A stretch of DNA of 64,000 nt from Pseudomonadota bacterium (GCA_023423695.1 JAFAFA010000120.1:1-64000); one strand, 5' to 3'. Shown: positions 24,811 through 34,393, counted from the first letter of the stretch. Made by a program: numbers and translations. The notes: generated from the letters alone by a model not told the origin.

Positions 24811-25938
24811 TCAGTGCTTCAGGCGCGCGATGACGTTCCGGATTACGCGGCAGCAGTCCTCCAGTTCGGAAAGCAGGACGTATTCATCGACCTTGTGGGC
24901 GCGGTCGATGTCGCCCGGCCCGCAGATGATCGACGGGATACCCAGCTTTTCGAACAGGCCAGCTTCCGTCCCGTAGCTGACGGCCTTGACGGCCTCCCTG
25001 CCGGTCGCGGCGGTCATCAGGGCGGCAAGCTCGGAATCGGCGGGAAGCGCCATGCCGGGATATTCCGCGATCTGCTCCGCCGTGACCTTGAAGCCCTTTG
25101 CCTCCAGGTCTGCGGTCATCTCCAGCACGGGCGCGAACAGACCGGCGGGGGGAACGCCCGGAATCGCCCGCACCTCCATTTCGAAGGCGGCATGCTGCGG
25201 CGAGATGTTCAAGGCCTGTCCACCATTCACGATACCGACCTGAAGCGTCGAATAAGGCGGGGTGAACAGCGCGTTCCGGTCGGCCGTCTGGAGGCTTTCC
25301 GACTGCGCGACAGCCTTGGCCAGTAGGCCCGACAGGGCGTGGATGGCGTTCAGGCTGAGATCGGGGCGCGAGGAATGGCCCGCCGTGCCTTCCACCGAAA
25401 CACGGGCCGCGGCCTTGCCCTTGTGCGCCAGGATCGGCGTCATGCCGCTGGGCTCGCCGACGATGCAGCCGAAGGGCAGGGCGCACAGGGACGGGATCTT
25501 CTCGATCATGTGCGGGACGCCTTTGCACCCGACCTCCTCGTCATAGGAGAAGGCGAAATGCAGCGGCCGTTCGAGCCGTTCCCCGGCGACCTCGGGAACG
25601 ATCGCCATCGCCGCGGCCAGGAAGCCCTTCATGTCCGTGGTGCCGCGACCGTACAGGCGCTGGCCGTCCCGGCGCAGGACGAAGGGATCGGAGGTCCACC
25701 CCGAACCGCCGGCCGGAACGACGTCCATATGGCCCGACAGGATCAGGCCGGGCCGGTCCAGCGGCCCGAAACTGGCGAACAGGTTGGAGCGGTCGCCTTC
25801 CGGACCCGGAAGCTCCACCACGGCCGCGCCATGGCGGATGAAATACTCCTTCACATAGGAGACGATGGGGGCATTGGGTTTTCCCACGACGGAGGGAAAG
25901 CCGACCAGCCGGTCGAGAATTTCAGTGACACTGCTCAT
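24811..25938 (-). CDS. M20-family deacylase, acetylornithine deacetylase-like
   Basis: 375 residues, two-domain M20 metallopeptidase. Dinuclear zinc site: H70-M-D72 (SGHMDVVPAGG), bridging D102 (TTDMKGF), E134-E135 general base region (SYDEEVGCKG), E162 (GEPSG) and the late H in RAHKVDEYV. The lid domain begins near KGKAAARVSVEGTAGHSSRPD. Closest by motif to ArgE, which hydrolyses N-acetylornithine, but the setting (aldehyde dehydrogenase, symporter, flavin monooxygenase) suggests removal of an N-acyl or N-carboxyalkyl group in catabolism rather than arginine synthesis. In-frame codons continue for ~28 residues past its TGA. Confidence 0.85.
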   Translation of the reverse strand: MSSVTEILDRLVGFPSVVGKPNAPIVSYVKEYFIRHGAAVVELPGPEGDRSNLFASFGPLDRPGLILSGHMDVVPAGGSGWTSDPFVLRRDGQRLYGRGTTDMKGFLAAAMAIVPEVAGERLERPLHFAFSYDEEVGCKGVPHMIEKIPSLCALPFGCIVGEPSGMTPILAHKGKAAARVSVEGTAGHSSRPDLSLNAIHALSGLLAKAVAQSESLQTADRNALFTPPYSTLQVGIVNGGQALNISPQHAAFEMEVRAIPGVPPAGLFAPVLEMTADLEAKGFKVTAEQIAEYPGMALPADSELAALMTAATGREAVKAVSYGTEAGLFEKLGIPSIICGPGDIDRAHKVDEYVLLSELEDCCRVIRNVIARLKH

Positions 25939-25970
25939 GGAGGGGCTGCCTTTTGCAAGCGGGCGCCGCG

Positions 25971-27434
25971 TCAGATCGCGAGAAGGACGCTTTTCTGGCG
26001 GCGGTTGGCCTTGTACGCTTCTTTGCCGAGGTCCTTGCCGATGCCGGAGTTTTTGTAGCCGCCGGTCGGCAGGATATGGTCGCGGGACCGGCCGTAGCGG
26101 TTGACCCAGACGGTTCCCGCCTCCACGCGCTTGACGGCGCGCAGGGCCTGCGACAGATCGCTGGAATAGACCCCGGCGGCGAGCCCGTAGGTCGGATGGT
26201 CGCTGAGCGCGAAGGCCTCCTCCTCGTCCTCGAAGGTCTGCACCGTCAGGACGGGTCCGAAGATCTCCTCAGTGAGGGCGGGGGAGGTCCGATCCACGGC
26301 GGTGAGGATCGTCGGTTCATAGAAATAGCCAGCCCGGTCCATGCGCCTGCCGCCCAGGACGCACTCGGCGCCGCCGGCGACCGCGGCATCGACGATGGTC
26401 TCGATGCGCTGGATTTGCCGTTCGGAGATGATGGGCGAATAATCGGTGGCGCTGTCCCAGGTCGGGCCGGCGCGATGGGCCGACATGGCGGTGCGCAGAG
26501 CGGCGACCAGCGGCTCGGCGACCTTGCGGTCCACCAGGACGCGGGTGCCGGCGACGCAGGTCTGGCCGGCATTGATCAGAATGCCGCGGGCGATGCAGGC
26601 GGCGGCCATCCCGATGTCGGCCGACGCGAAGACGATCTGCGGGCTCTTGCCGCCGAGTTCGAGCGTGACCGGCTTGATCTGGGTCGCGGCGATGGTCTTG
26701 AGGATGGAGCCGCCGGCCAGGGTCGATCCGGTGAAGCTGACCTTGGCGATGTCCGGATGGCCGATCAGCGACACGCCGGTCGTCAGCCCGTCGCCGAGGA
26801 CGATGTTGACGATGCCCGCCGGAATGCCGGCGCGGACGGACAGTTCCGCCAGATGGAGCGTCGAGAACGGCGTCATTTCGGATGGCTTCAGCACCACGGC
26901 GTTGCCCGCAGCGAGCGCCGGTCCCAGCTTCCAGCCTGCCATGGACAGCGGCACGTTCCAGGGCGTGATGGCGCCGACGACCCCGTAGGGTTCGCTGAGG
27001 ATCATGCCGAGATGCTGGCCGTCGGTCGGAACGACGTCACCGCCCTCCTTGTCGGCCAGTTCCGCGAAGAAGCGGATCTGCTCGGCCGTCACCGCGACGT
27101 CGATGGAGACGGACTGCGAGATCGGACGGGCGGAGGCCAGGGATTCCAGCCGGCCCAGGGTTTCGGCCTCGGCCTCGATCAGGTTCGCCCAGCGATGCAG
27201 CGCCTCCGTCCGCTGGCGCGGACGGCAGGTCGACCAGCCGCTGGTCTTCAGCGCGGCTTTCGCCGCCGCGACCGCCCGCTCGACGAGTTCGGCATCGGCG
27301 ATCGGGCATTCGGCGAAGCGAACGGCATCCGACGGACGGAGCAGCGCCATCCCGCCGTCGCCGTTCACGTATGTGCCGCCGATCCAATGCCCAGCCGGAA
27401 GCTGGACCTGATCCGGATTGAAAGAGCGTGCCAT
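25971..27434 (-). CDS. Aldehyde dehydrogenase family protein
   Basis: 487 residues, complete NAD(P)-dependent aldehyde dehydrogenase: N160 in ITPWNVP, K183 in LKPSE, E259 in TLELGGKSP and the nucleophile C293 in GQTCVAG are all present, with SFTGST for cofactor binding and EIFGPVL in the C-terminal third. The start is MARSFNPD, with AAGGAAA ~13 bp upstream; an extended frame of 71 codons is Gly/Arg-rich and covers the intergenic space after the symporter. Same strand as its neighbours; likely oxidises an aldehyde released by the monooxygenase (for example glyoxylate-type or alkyl aldehydes). Substrate unknown. Confidence 0.92.
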   Translation of the reverse strand: MARSFNPDQVQLPAGHWIGGTYVNGDGGMALLRPSDAVRFAECPIADAELVERAVAAAKAALKTSGWSTCRPRQRTEALHRWANLIEAEAETLGRLESLASARPISQSVSIDVAVTAEQIRFFAELADKEGGDVVPTDGQHLGMILSEPYGVVGAITPWNVPLSMAGWKLGPALAAGNAVVLKPSEMTPFSTLHLAELSVRAGIPAGIVNIVLGDGLTTGVSLIGHPDIAKVSFTGSTLAGGSILKTIAATQIKPVTLELGGKSPQIVFASADIGMAAACIARGILINAGQTCVAGTRVLVDRKVAEPLVAALRTAMSAHRAGPTWDSATDYSPIISERQIQRIETIVDAAVAGGAECVLGGRRMDRAGYFYEPTILTAVDRTSPALTEEIFGPVLTVQTFEDEEEAFALSDHPTYGLAAGVYSSDLSQALRAVKRVEAGTVWVNRYGRSRDHILPTGGYKNSGIGKDLGKEAYKANRRQKSVLLAI

Positions 27435-27615
27435 GGGACGGCCACCATTTCCTTGAACTGTTGGATGGGCCCCGCCGCCTGGAGCGGCGTCGGCCCCCTT
27501 GCGCCGGCACTCCCGCCCGCCGGCGTTCCCATTCCCCGGCATGCCCGGACGGTCGGTCCGGGCATGGGAGACTCTGGATGAAATGCGGAGCGGGCGGGGC
27601 GGGAGCCCGGCGGGC

Positions 27616-29091
27616 TCAGGCTTCCTTGACGCGCCGGCTGCCCACACCCGCGAGATTGCGGGTGAGCAGTGTCACGACCACCAGCGTCATGACATTGAGG
27701 ACGAGCGCGACGATGCCGACGTTGAGATCGGTGAGCGGCGCGGGCAGGAAGGGGAACAGCCCGGCGACCGTGCTCTTGGTCATGGACACCCAGGCGACGG
27801 TCGCCTCGCCGACGACGATGCTGGCGAAGGCGGCCGGCCGCGTGACCGGGTTGTTGCGCAGCAGGCTCATCGCCAGCACGGGGAACAGCTGCGTCACGAA
27901 GGCATAGGCCATGAGAAGAAGCGAGACGATGGTGTCGCCGCCGCCGAGCGTGAAGTAGACCGTCACCAGCATGATGCAGGGCGTCATGAGCTTCGCGACC
28001 AGGCTGATGTGCGCATCGTCGGATTGCGGACGCATGGCGCGGTAGATGTTGTTGGAAACCAGCGTCGCCGCCGTCACCAGGATCATAGAGCCGGGGACCA
28101 GCGCTGTCAGGACACCCGCCGCGCCGATCACGCCGACGAACCAGGGATCGAAGGTCTGCAGCGAGATCTTGAACAGGGCCAGATCGATCTCGCTTCCCTT
28201 GAGGTCGGGCACCTGGAGAACCGCGGCGAAGCCGACGAAGAAGATGAACAGCAGCATCAGCTGGTAGATGGGAAGAATGTAGGCGTTCTTGCGCAGGGCG
28301 TCCTCATGCTTCGCGGCGAAGGTCGCCGTGAACATGTGGGGCCACATGTAGAAGCCCAGAGTCGACAGCAGCACCGTCGAGACCAGCCAGGTCGGGCTCA
28401 GCCCGACGTCGGGCAGGGCCAGGAAGCCGGGCTTTGCCTGCTCGATCGCCTCGAACATCGGGCCGATGCCGCCGTAGTAATGGAAGGGCAGGTAAAGGCC
28501 GAGGAAGACCGCGACGAACATCACGAGAATGTCCTTCACGACCGAGGTCCAGGCCGATCCATGGATGCCCGAGACGAACACATAGACGGCGACGATGGTC
28601 GCGCCGATCCAGATGCCCTGCGTCGAGGAGATGGCCGAATAGGAGGCGACGTTGATGATGATCCCCAGCCCCTTGAGCTGGAGGACCAGATAGGGGATCA
28701 GGGCGACGACGCCGACGATGGCGACCAGCACGCCCAGCGCCTTGCTGTTGTACTTGGTGGCGAAGAAATCCGGCTGCGACAGCAGCTTCTTCTCATTGGC
28801 GTAGCGCCAGACCGGCGGAAGCAGCCAGTAGGACAGGACGAAGCACAGGCTTCCGTAGCCGAGCATGTAGTAAGCCGGCGCGCCCTTGCCGTAGGCGTAG
28901 CCGCTGCCGCCGAGGAAGACGAAGGTCGTGTAGATCTCGCCGGCCATCAGCAGGAAGATGATGATCGAGCCAAATCCGCGTCCGCCGACGGCCCACTGCT
29001 CGAGGCTCATGTCCTTGCCGTGGCGGGCCCGCAGGCCGAGCGCGAGGGCAACCAGAAAGATGCCGAAGATGAAGAAAAGCGCGCTGTTCAT
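27616..29091 (-). CDS. Sodium:solute symporter (SSS family)
   Basis: 491 residues with about 13 hydrophobic helices, beginning ALFFIFGIFLVALALGL. SSS-family hallmarks: GGRGFGSIIIFLLMAGEIYTTFVFLGGSGYAYG in the early helices, GIHGSAWTSVVKDILV (the loop-helix with the sodium site) and AAGVLTALVPGSMILVTAATLVSNNIY. The gene overlaps the preceding DUF3311 gene by ATGA; such a DUF3311/SSS pair is common and the small protein is probably an accessory subunit. Imports a solute, presumably a carboxylate or amino-acid-like substrate for the linked enzymes. Confidence 0.92.
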   Translation of the reverse strand: MNSALFFIFGIFLVALALGLRARHGKDMSLEQWAVGGRGFGSIIIFLLMAGEIYTTFVFLGGSGYAYGKGAPAYYMLGYGSLCFVLSYWLLPPVWRYANEKKLLSQPDFFATKYNSKALGVLVAIVGVVALIPYLVLQLKGLGIIINVASYSAISSTQGIWIGATIVAVYVFVSGIHGSAWTSVVKDILVMFVAVFLGLYLPFHYYGGIGPMFEAIEQAKPGFLALPDVGLSPTWLVSTVLLSTLGFYMWPHMFTATFAAKHEDALRKNAYILPIYQLMLLFIFFVGFAAVLQVPDLKGSEIDLALFKISLQTFDPWFVGVIGAAGVLTALVPGSMILVTAATLVSNNIYRAMRPQSDDAHISLVAKLMTPCIMLVTVYFTLGGGDTIVSLLLMAYAFVTQLFPVLAMSLLRNNPVTRPAAFASIVVGEATVAWVSMTKSTVAGLFPFLPAPLTDLNVGIVALVLNVMTLVVVTLLTRNLAGVGSRRVKEA

Positions 29092-29309
29092 TCCCGGCCC
29101 CCTTCGACCGTGGCCCGGTCATGGACACCCGCGACCTTGTCGGCGAAATAGATGCAGGCCATGACGGCCGAGGTGGCGACCAGCATCAGCGAGAACCAGC
29201 CGAGCAGGAACGGCATCCCCAGAATGAAGGGGCGCACCTCGTTCATCACCAGTGGGGTGACGAGCACGCCGCAGATCGGTATGAGACTGAGCAGGTGTAT
29301 TGGTCTCAA
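29088..29309 (-). CDS. DUF3311 small membrane protein
   Basis: 73 residues with two membrane helices (LLSLIPICGVLVTPLVMNE and LLGWFSLMLVATSAVMACIYF) and the DUF3311 pattern RPFILGMPFLLGWF. A TTG start is chosen because GGAGG lies 5 bp before it; a GTG four codons upstream overlaps that ribosome-binding site and has none of its own. Cotranslated with the SSS symporter through ATGA and likely its small subunit. Confidence 0.85.
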   Translation of the reverse strand: MRPIHLLSLIPICGVLVTPLVMNEVRPFILGMPFLLGWFSLMLVATSAVMACIYFADKVAGVHDRATVEGGRE

Positions 29310-29444
29310 GTTTTCCTCCACTGTTTTTGAGTTCTGCGAAGTTCAGGCAGCCCCGCTCTTCGCGGCGGGTTGTCCGAGACGTTCGGAGGGGAGAAAGGCG
29401 AGTGCGATTGAAGCGGGCGCCGTACGGCCGGCACCCGGAGCCGG

Positions 29445-30710
29445 TCATCTCTTGCCGTTGGCGAGGCGGTTTGCTTCCGGGTCGCCGCGTAGCCGCCACA
29501 TGGCGACGCATCCGATCAGCGGGCCGGCGGCGAGCATCGTGAAGGCTCCCGGCCATCCGAAGGCGTTTTGCACTTCGGGCACCAGATGGATGCTGACCAG
29601 CGTCAGCAGGAAACCGGCGCAGGTCTGGGCGGTCAGCAGCGTTCCGACCGAAGCGGGATCCGCCAGCTCGGCGACGGAGGCCGAGAACTGGGCGGAGTCG
29701 GCGATTACGGAGATCCCCCAGACGATCGTCACCGTGATCAGCACGACCAGAGGGGCATCGAAAAGCCACCCCATCACGGCGGCGCATGTCCCGCTGACCG
29801 CCATCGCCCCGATGGTGACGAAGGTGCGACCATGGCGGTCGGCCAGCATCCCGCCGACCCAGCAGCCGACGGCGCCCATACCGATGGCGGCGAAGGTGAG
29901 CCATGCCGCGGTGGCGTCCGGGTTCTCGTAGCCGCGGGCGGTGAAGGACTGGTGCAGGAACACCGTCAGCCATGCCCACATGGCGTAGAGTTCCCACATG
30001 TGCCCGAGATAGCCTAGGTTGGCCTTGCGCACCGACGGCCGCCGCCAGCTCTGTGCGACCTTGGTGAAATCGACCGACGCCGCGCGGCGGATGTTCGGCC
30101 CGAGCCTGACGAAGCCGATCAGCACGGCAGAGACGACGGCACAGCCCGATGCCACACCGTAGATCGCCCTCCAGTCGATGCCGCCGGTCGCGGCCAGCAA
30201 ATGCGGACTGGCCGAACCGAGCGTCAGGGCGCCCACCAGCAGACCGATCAGCAGGCCGAGGTCGCGGTCGGCCCAGGTGGCGGCCATGCGCATCCCGACC
30301 GGGTAGACGCCGGCCATGCAGATGCCGGTGAGCAGCCGCAACGCAATGACGCCGTAACCGGTCGGCGGCAGGAATACCAGGCACCCCGTGGCCAGCGCGG
30401 CGGTCACGGCGGACGCCGCGAACAGCCGGCGCGGGTCGTAGCGGTCGGCCAGCGAGAACAGCGCCGACACGACGGTTCCGATCACGAAGCCGATCTGGAC
30501 CGCCGTCGTCAGCAGCGCCACCTGGGCATCGTCCAGCATGTGGTGCTGTCTGATGCCGGCGACGGCGGCGCTGGACGAGAACCAGACGCTCATGGCGGAT
30601 ATCTGGGCGGCGAGGAGAAGCGCGAGCGATGTGGCCTTTCCGCTGAGAGCGGCTGCGCCGCCGTGGGAGGCGGACGGAGACGCGGCGAGGCCGGGTGCGG
30701 CTTCGCCCAT
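29445..30710 (-). CDS. MFS transporter
   Basis: 421 residues with 12 predicted helices in two halves. Start of the fold: LALLLAAQISAMSVWFSSSAAVAGI. The loop 2-3 motif is ALFSLADRYDPRRLF and its counterpart in the second half is GGMLADRHGRTFV, the classical MFS signature. A 20-residue cytoplasmic leader precedes helix 1. It starts 4 bp after the flavin reductase stop, so the two belong to one transcript. Could import the monooxygenase substrate or export a product; the family alone does not decide. Confidence 0.9.
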   Translation of the reverse strand: MGEAAPGLAASPSASHGGAAALSGKATSLALLLAAQISAMSVWFSSSAAVAGIRQHHMLDDAQVALLTTAVQIGFVIGTVVSALFSLADRYDPRRLFAASAVTAALATGCLVFLPPTGYGVIALRLLTGICMAGVYPVGMRMAATWADRDLGLLIGLLVGALTLGSASPHLLAATGGIDWRAIYGVASGCAVVSAVLIGFVRLGPNIRRAASVDFTKVAQSWRRPSVRKANLGYLGHMWELYAMWAWLTVFLHQSFTARGYENPDATAAWLTFAAIGMGAVGCWVGGMLADRHGRTFVTIGAMAVSGTCAAVMGWLFDAPLVVLITVTIVWGISVIADSAQFSASVAELADPASVGTLLTAQTCAGFLLTLVSIHLVPEVQNAFGWPGAFTMLAAGPLIGCVAMWRLRGDPEANRLANGKR

Positions 30711-30714
30711 CGGT

Positions 30715-31227
30715 TCAGGCCCGGACCTCGGCAGTGCGCGCCGCGCTCCGGCCGATGCGATGGAAATCCCGGCCGAAGTAGATCAGACCGTCGCGCTCCG
30801 GCCGGGTTCTCACCGCCTTGATCCGGCAGAAGAAGACGGTGTGGGTCCCGACCTCCGACGCCGAGTCCACCACGCAGTCGATGGCGCAGACCGCGCCGTC
30901 GAGCGCCGGGGCGCCGGTGTCCAGGACGCTCCAGCCCACGCCGGCCAGCCGCTCGGCGATGGACAGCGCCTTGTTCGCGAATGCCATGGCGACGTCCTGC
31001 TGGTCGGCAGACAGGACATTGACGCAGAGGTTGGCGTTCCTGCGGATGATGTCGTTGTTGGCGCTCGACCGGTTGATGCAGACGAGCAGCGTCGGCGGAT
31101 CGTCCGTCACCGAGCAGACGGCGGAAACCGTGCATCCGGCGGGGCCGGCCTCTCCGTTCGAGGTGATGACGTTCACCGCCGCCGCCATGCCGGCCATGGC
31201 ATCGCGGAAAATGCTCTTGTCGATCAT
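30715..31227 (-). CDS. Flavin reductase (NtaB/HpaC-like)
   Basis: 170 residues of the flavin-reductase-like FMN-binding split-barrel family: FRDAMAGMAAAVNVITSNG at the start, CTVSAVCSVTDDPPTLLVCIN (flavin-binding loop), NLCVNVLSADQQDVAM, and the GTHTVFFCRI strand. It reduces FMN with NAD(P)H and supplies FMNH2 to a partner monooxygenase; the gene lies 25 bp after the FMN-dependent monooxygenase gene, the usual pairing. No signal peptide; cytoplasmic. Confidence 0.9.
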   Translation of the reverse strand: MIDKSIFRDAMAGMAAAVNVITSNGEAGPAGCTVSAVCSVTDDPPTLLVCINRSSANNDIIRRNANLCVNVLSADQQDVAMAFANKALSIAERLAGVGWSVLDTGAPALDGAVCAIDCVVDSASEVGTHTVFFCRIKAVRTRPERDGLIYFGRDFHRIGRSAARTAEVRA

Positions 31228-31252
31228 GTGCCCCTCCGGACTCCGCGTCGCG

Positions 31253-32623
31253 CTATCTGGCAGCCGGGGCGCTGCGGTACTGCGCGGCGGAATGGGTGGA
31301 CGGCAGCCGGGCGCGGCCGAACAGCTTCTCGCGGTAGGTGCCTTCGGTGTAGGCGGTCTTGTAGACGCCCCGCTCCTGCAGGATCGGGATGAGATGGTTG
31401 ATGACGTCGTCGATGCTCGCGGGCGTCACCGTGCGGGACAGGTTGAAGCCGGCGACGCCGGTTTCTTCGCTCCAGCCGATCAGCGTGTCGGCGATGCTCT
31501 GCGCCGAACCGACCCACGGCGTCTGGCGGCTGCCGAGAACCATCTGTTCGAGCAGCTTGCGCCGGGTCCATTTCGGGCCGGCCGCCTTGTTCATGATCTC
31601 GATGTTGGAGACGATGGCCTGGCTCTTGCCGGTTTCGATGGGCTCGTCGAGGTCGTATTTGGCGAAGTCGATGCCGAGCGATGCCGCGGCATGCACCAGC
31701 GCGGCCTCCGAGCTGACATAGCGGCGGTATTCGGCGAATTTCTCTTGAGCCTCGGCGTCGGTCTCTCCCAGGATCAGCGTGGCGCCCAGGAACACCTTGA
31801 CGTCGTCGCCCGAACGGCCTTTGGCTTCTGCCCTGGCCTTGATGTCGGCGACGATGCTCTTGACGTCGTCCTTCTTCTGGCCGTTGACGAAGACGCATTC
31901 GGCGTGCGTGGCGGCGAATTCGCGGCCGCGCGGCGAGGAACCCGCCTGATAGAGCACCGGCGTGCGCTGCGGCGACGGCGAGCAGAGATGCATCGCGTCG
32001 ACCTTGTACTGGGGGCCTTCATGGTGGATGACGCGCACCTTCGACGGATCGGCGAAGACGGCGTTGTCGCGGTCCACGACGACGGCGTCATCATCCCAGG
32101 ACCCTTCCCACAGCTTGTAGACCAGCGCCATGTATTCGTCGGCAAGGTCATAGCGGTCGTCGTGGGCGATCTGACCCTGCAGGCCGATGGCGCGGGCGGC
32201 GCTGTCGAGATAGCCGGTCACGATGTTCCAGCCGATGCGTCCGCCGGTCATGTGGTCCAGCGTCGACATGCGGCGGGCGAACAGGAAGGGCTGTTCGTAG
32301 GTCAGGTTGCAGGTGACGCCGAAGCCGAGATTCTTCGTGACGGCCGCCATGGCCGGGATGACGATTGCCGGATCGTTCGCCGGAATCTGCACCGCCCCGC
32401 GCAGCGCGGCATCCGGGCTGCCCCCGTATACGTCATAGACGCCCACGATGTCGGCAAAGAAAATCCCATCGAAAAGACCGGCTTCCAGCTTCCTGGCATA
32501 GTCGGTCCAATACTGGAGATCGTTCACGCGGTGGGATTGGTCTTGGGGATGCGTCCACATTCCCTGTTGGATGTGGCCCGGACAGACCATATCGAAGGCG
32601 TTCAGATGTATCTCACGCTTCAT
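31253..32623 (-). CDS. FMN-dependent luciferase-like monooxygenase (NtaA/SnaA/DszA family)
   Basis: 456 residues of the NtaA/SnaA/SoxA(DszA) branch of bacterial-luciferase-like monooxygenases: HLNAFDMVCPGHIQQGMW, LEAGLFDGIFFADIVGVYDVYGGS, TGGRIGWNIVTGYLDSAARAIG and SPSPQRTPVLYQAGSSPRGREFAA are diagnostic blocks. Members use FMNH2 and O2 to cleave nitrilotriacetate, EDTA, sulfones or other C-N/C-S bonds. The start MKREIHLN has AGGGGAG upstream. First structural gene of the operon after the regulator; paired with the flavin reductase. Substrate unknown, though the downstream M20 deacylase and aldehyde dehydrogenase would fit an N-substituted amine or amino acid. Confidence 0.9.
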   Translation of the reverse strand: MKREIHLNAFDMVCPGHIQQGMWTHPQDQSHRVNDLQYWTDYARKLEAGLFDGIFFADIVGVYDVYGGSPDAALRGAVQIPANDPAIVIPAMAAVTKNLGFGVTCNLTYEQPFLFARRMSTLDHMTGGRIGWNIVTGYLDSAARAIGLQGQIAHDDRYDLADEYMALVYKLWEGSWDDDAVVVDRDNAVFADPSKVRVIHHEGPQYKVDAMHLCSPSPQRTPVLYQAGSSPRGREFAATHAECVFVNGQKKDDVKSIVADIKARAEAKGRSGDDVKVFLGATLILGETDAEAQEKFAEYRRYVSSEAALVHAAASLGIDFAKYDLDEPIETGKSQAIVSNIEIMNKAAGPKWTRRKLLEQMVLGSRQTPWVGSAQSIADTLIGWSEETGVAGFNLSRTVTPASIDDVINHLIPILQERGVYKTAYTEGTYREKLFGRARLPSTHSAAQYRSAPAAR

Positions 32624-33109
32624 GGGAGGCTCCCCTGTGCGGCATGACTGCTGCTTGTTCATTATATGACTATGGTCGTGACACTATGATGGACGATTGA
32701 TCCATGTCAAGGCGCTTTTGAGCGGCGTCTGATTTAATGGCAGGCTGGGATTAGAGTGCGGCCGTCGTTCTGCCGACCGCCGTGCAAAAGCAAGCCTTCG
32801 GGCCGGACTGTGGACAGGCCGCCGCCATGCGGGACCGGTGGCGGACAGGCTCCGGGGGCGCGTTGACGCGAAGGGAAAAGGGAGGGCACTGCCGTCAGGC
32901 GACGGCGCTTGTGCCGAAGCGTGACGCGATGGTGTTGGTGTTCCCCGAGATTAGAAGGGTCGCCCGGTGCCGGATTACCGACCGGGCCGCCGAAGCGGGG
33001 AGGGGACCGCCGGATGCCGGACAATGCTCATGCCGAAACCGCCGTCGGCAACCGGTCCATTGATCCTGGGCATGCCTGTTACGGGACGCATGCCGGTCCC
33101 TCCGGCTGC
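32624..33109. other. Gene-free control region before the monooxygenase operon
   Basis: 486 bp between the XRE-cupin regulator and the monooxygenase start. The part nearest the monooxygenase is AT-rich (ATTATATGACTATGG), unlike its surroundings, and the minus strand carries TTGACA at 32710-32705 followed 18 bp later by TAGTGT, a possible weak promoter. The remaining ~400 bp are GC-rich with no supported gene. Confidence 0.4.
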
Positions 33110-33703
33110 TCAATCGAACCGATTGGCGGAAAGTTCGGTGCCGTTCATGGCGCGCAGGACGATCACTGCATAGCGACAGGATTCGCTGGATTCATTCTTG
33201 AACGTGCAGTCGTTGGGAGGACCCAGTTCCAGGCAATCCCCTTCGGTCATCTCATGCCGGACGCCGCCTTCCAGGAACACCAACTTGCCCCGCAGAACCC
33301 AGATCAGGTGCTTGCGGTTCACATAGGACAAAGCGGGGAAAGACGACTCCTTGCCCGGCGGGAACTCGACGTCGATGATGTCGATGGGGGTGGCGGAACG
33401 CGGGGAAACATGGCGCCGGATATAGCCGGTGACCGGATCGGTCCAGACCTGCTGCTGATCCTTGCGGAGCAGCATTCCCTCCTGCATTTCCGCGCGGATC
33501 ATCAGTGTGGACATGCTGATCTCGAACGCACCCGATAGCCGGGCGAGCAACATCGCCGTTGGGCTGGCCTCGCCCCGCTCCACCTTGTGGATCATCGCCC
33601 GCGATACCCCCGATCGCTTCGCAAGGTCGGTCAGCGACCACCCCCGCAACTCCCGCTCGATGCGGATTCTCGCGCCAAGGCATTGATCGACATTGTCCAA
33701 CAT
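33110..33703 (-). CDS. XRE-cupin transcriptional regulator
   Basis: 197 residues: N-terminal XRE helix-turn-helix (LGARIRIERELRGWSLTDLAKRSGVSRAMIHKVERGEASPTAMLLARLS spans the DNA-binding domain) and a C-terminal cupin barrel (FPPGKESSFPALSYVNRKHLIWVLRGKLVFLEGG; LELGPPNDCTFKNES). Regulators of this layout sense small metabolites and control adjacent catabolic genes. Same strand as, and upstream of, the monooxygenase operon, so it is the likely regulator, separated by a 486-bp gap that should hold the operon promoter. Confidence 0.9.
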   Translation of the reverse strand: MLDNVDQCLGARIRIERELRGWSLTDLAKRSGVSRAMIHKVERGEASPTAMLLARLSGAFEISMSTLMIRAEMQEGMLLRKDQQQVWTDPVTGYIRRHVSPRSATPIDIIDVEFPPGKESSFPALSYVNRKHLIWVLRGKLVFLEGGVRHEMTEGDCLELGPPNDCTFKNESSESCRYAVIVLRAMNGTELSANRFD

Positions 33704-33985
33704 CTGAAATCACCCGTCCGTTAAACCCCCAGACCGAAACAGACCTCGGGGCCGAACACAACCGAATTGAACTGGAATGGACCGAGCCGCAGCGTTTCTC
33801 ATCCCGGACGCGGTCGGCACCGTTTGGAAAATGGACGGATACAGAGGTGGCTCCGGAGTGCCCAGTGCGCACCTGCGCTGGCGGCCGCTGCCTTTCGACG
33901 GGGCGATGGTATTATCCGACCCGAGCCCATCAGAAGTATCCATCGAGCCGGGGCAAGATCATGCCTGGCCTTGTCGATTCGATTG

Positions 33986-34387
33986 TTATTCCGGGGCCAT
34001 GAGAACGACAGACGGGAAATATGAGCGGTAACGTTTGGCATCGCGGGTCAGCAGCGGCAACCCCAGCACTGCGGCATGAGCGCCAATGAAGAAGTCCGGA
34101 AGCACGCCCGAACGGGCGCCGCCTGCGGCCCGATAACGGCGAAAGGCCTTGCCGGCCAGGAACAGGGCTTCGCGCGGGATTTCGCCCATTTCGATCCCGG
34201 CCTCGTCGAGCAGGTCGTCGAGGTCCTCGATCCGTTCAAAGCCGACCGACAGTTCGGCATACACGACGTCGCTGATGATCAGCGGCCCCTTGTCGGCAGC
34301 ATGGTCCAATTGCCGGATGGACCAGTCCGCCCACACCGGATCGTTGGTGACGAGATCGAGGAGTACGTTGGTGTCGACAAGAGTCAT
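33986..34387 (-). CDS. vapC: PIN-domain ribonuclease toxin, VapC family
   Basis: 133 residues with the PIN-domain acidic quartet: D5 (LVDTNVLLD), E45 (VVYAELSVGF), D98 (LPDFFIGAHA) and D116 (LLTRDAKRY). VapC toxins are Mg-dependent RNases that cut tRNA or rRNA. It follows the AbrB-type antitoxin gene by 6 bp. All catalytic residues are intact, so it should be active. The ~280 bp beyond its end towards the XRE gene show no further gene. Confidence 0.9.
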   Translation of the reverse strand: MTLVDTNVLLDLVTNDPVWADWSIRQLDHAADKGPLIISDVVYAELSVGFERIEDLDDLLDEAGIEMGEIPREALFLAGKAFRRYRAAGGARSGVLPDFFIGAHAAVLGLPLLTRDAKRYRSYFPSVVLMAPE

Positions 34388-34393
34388 CGGCGC

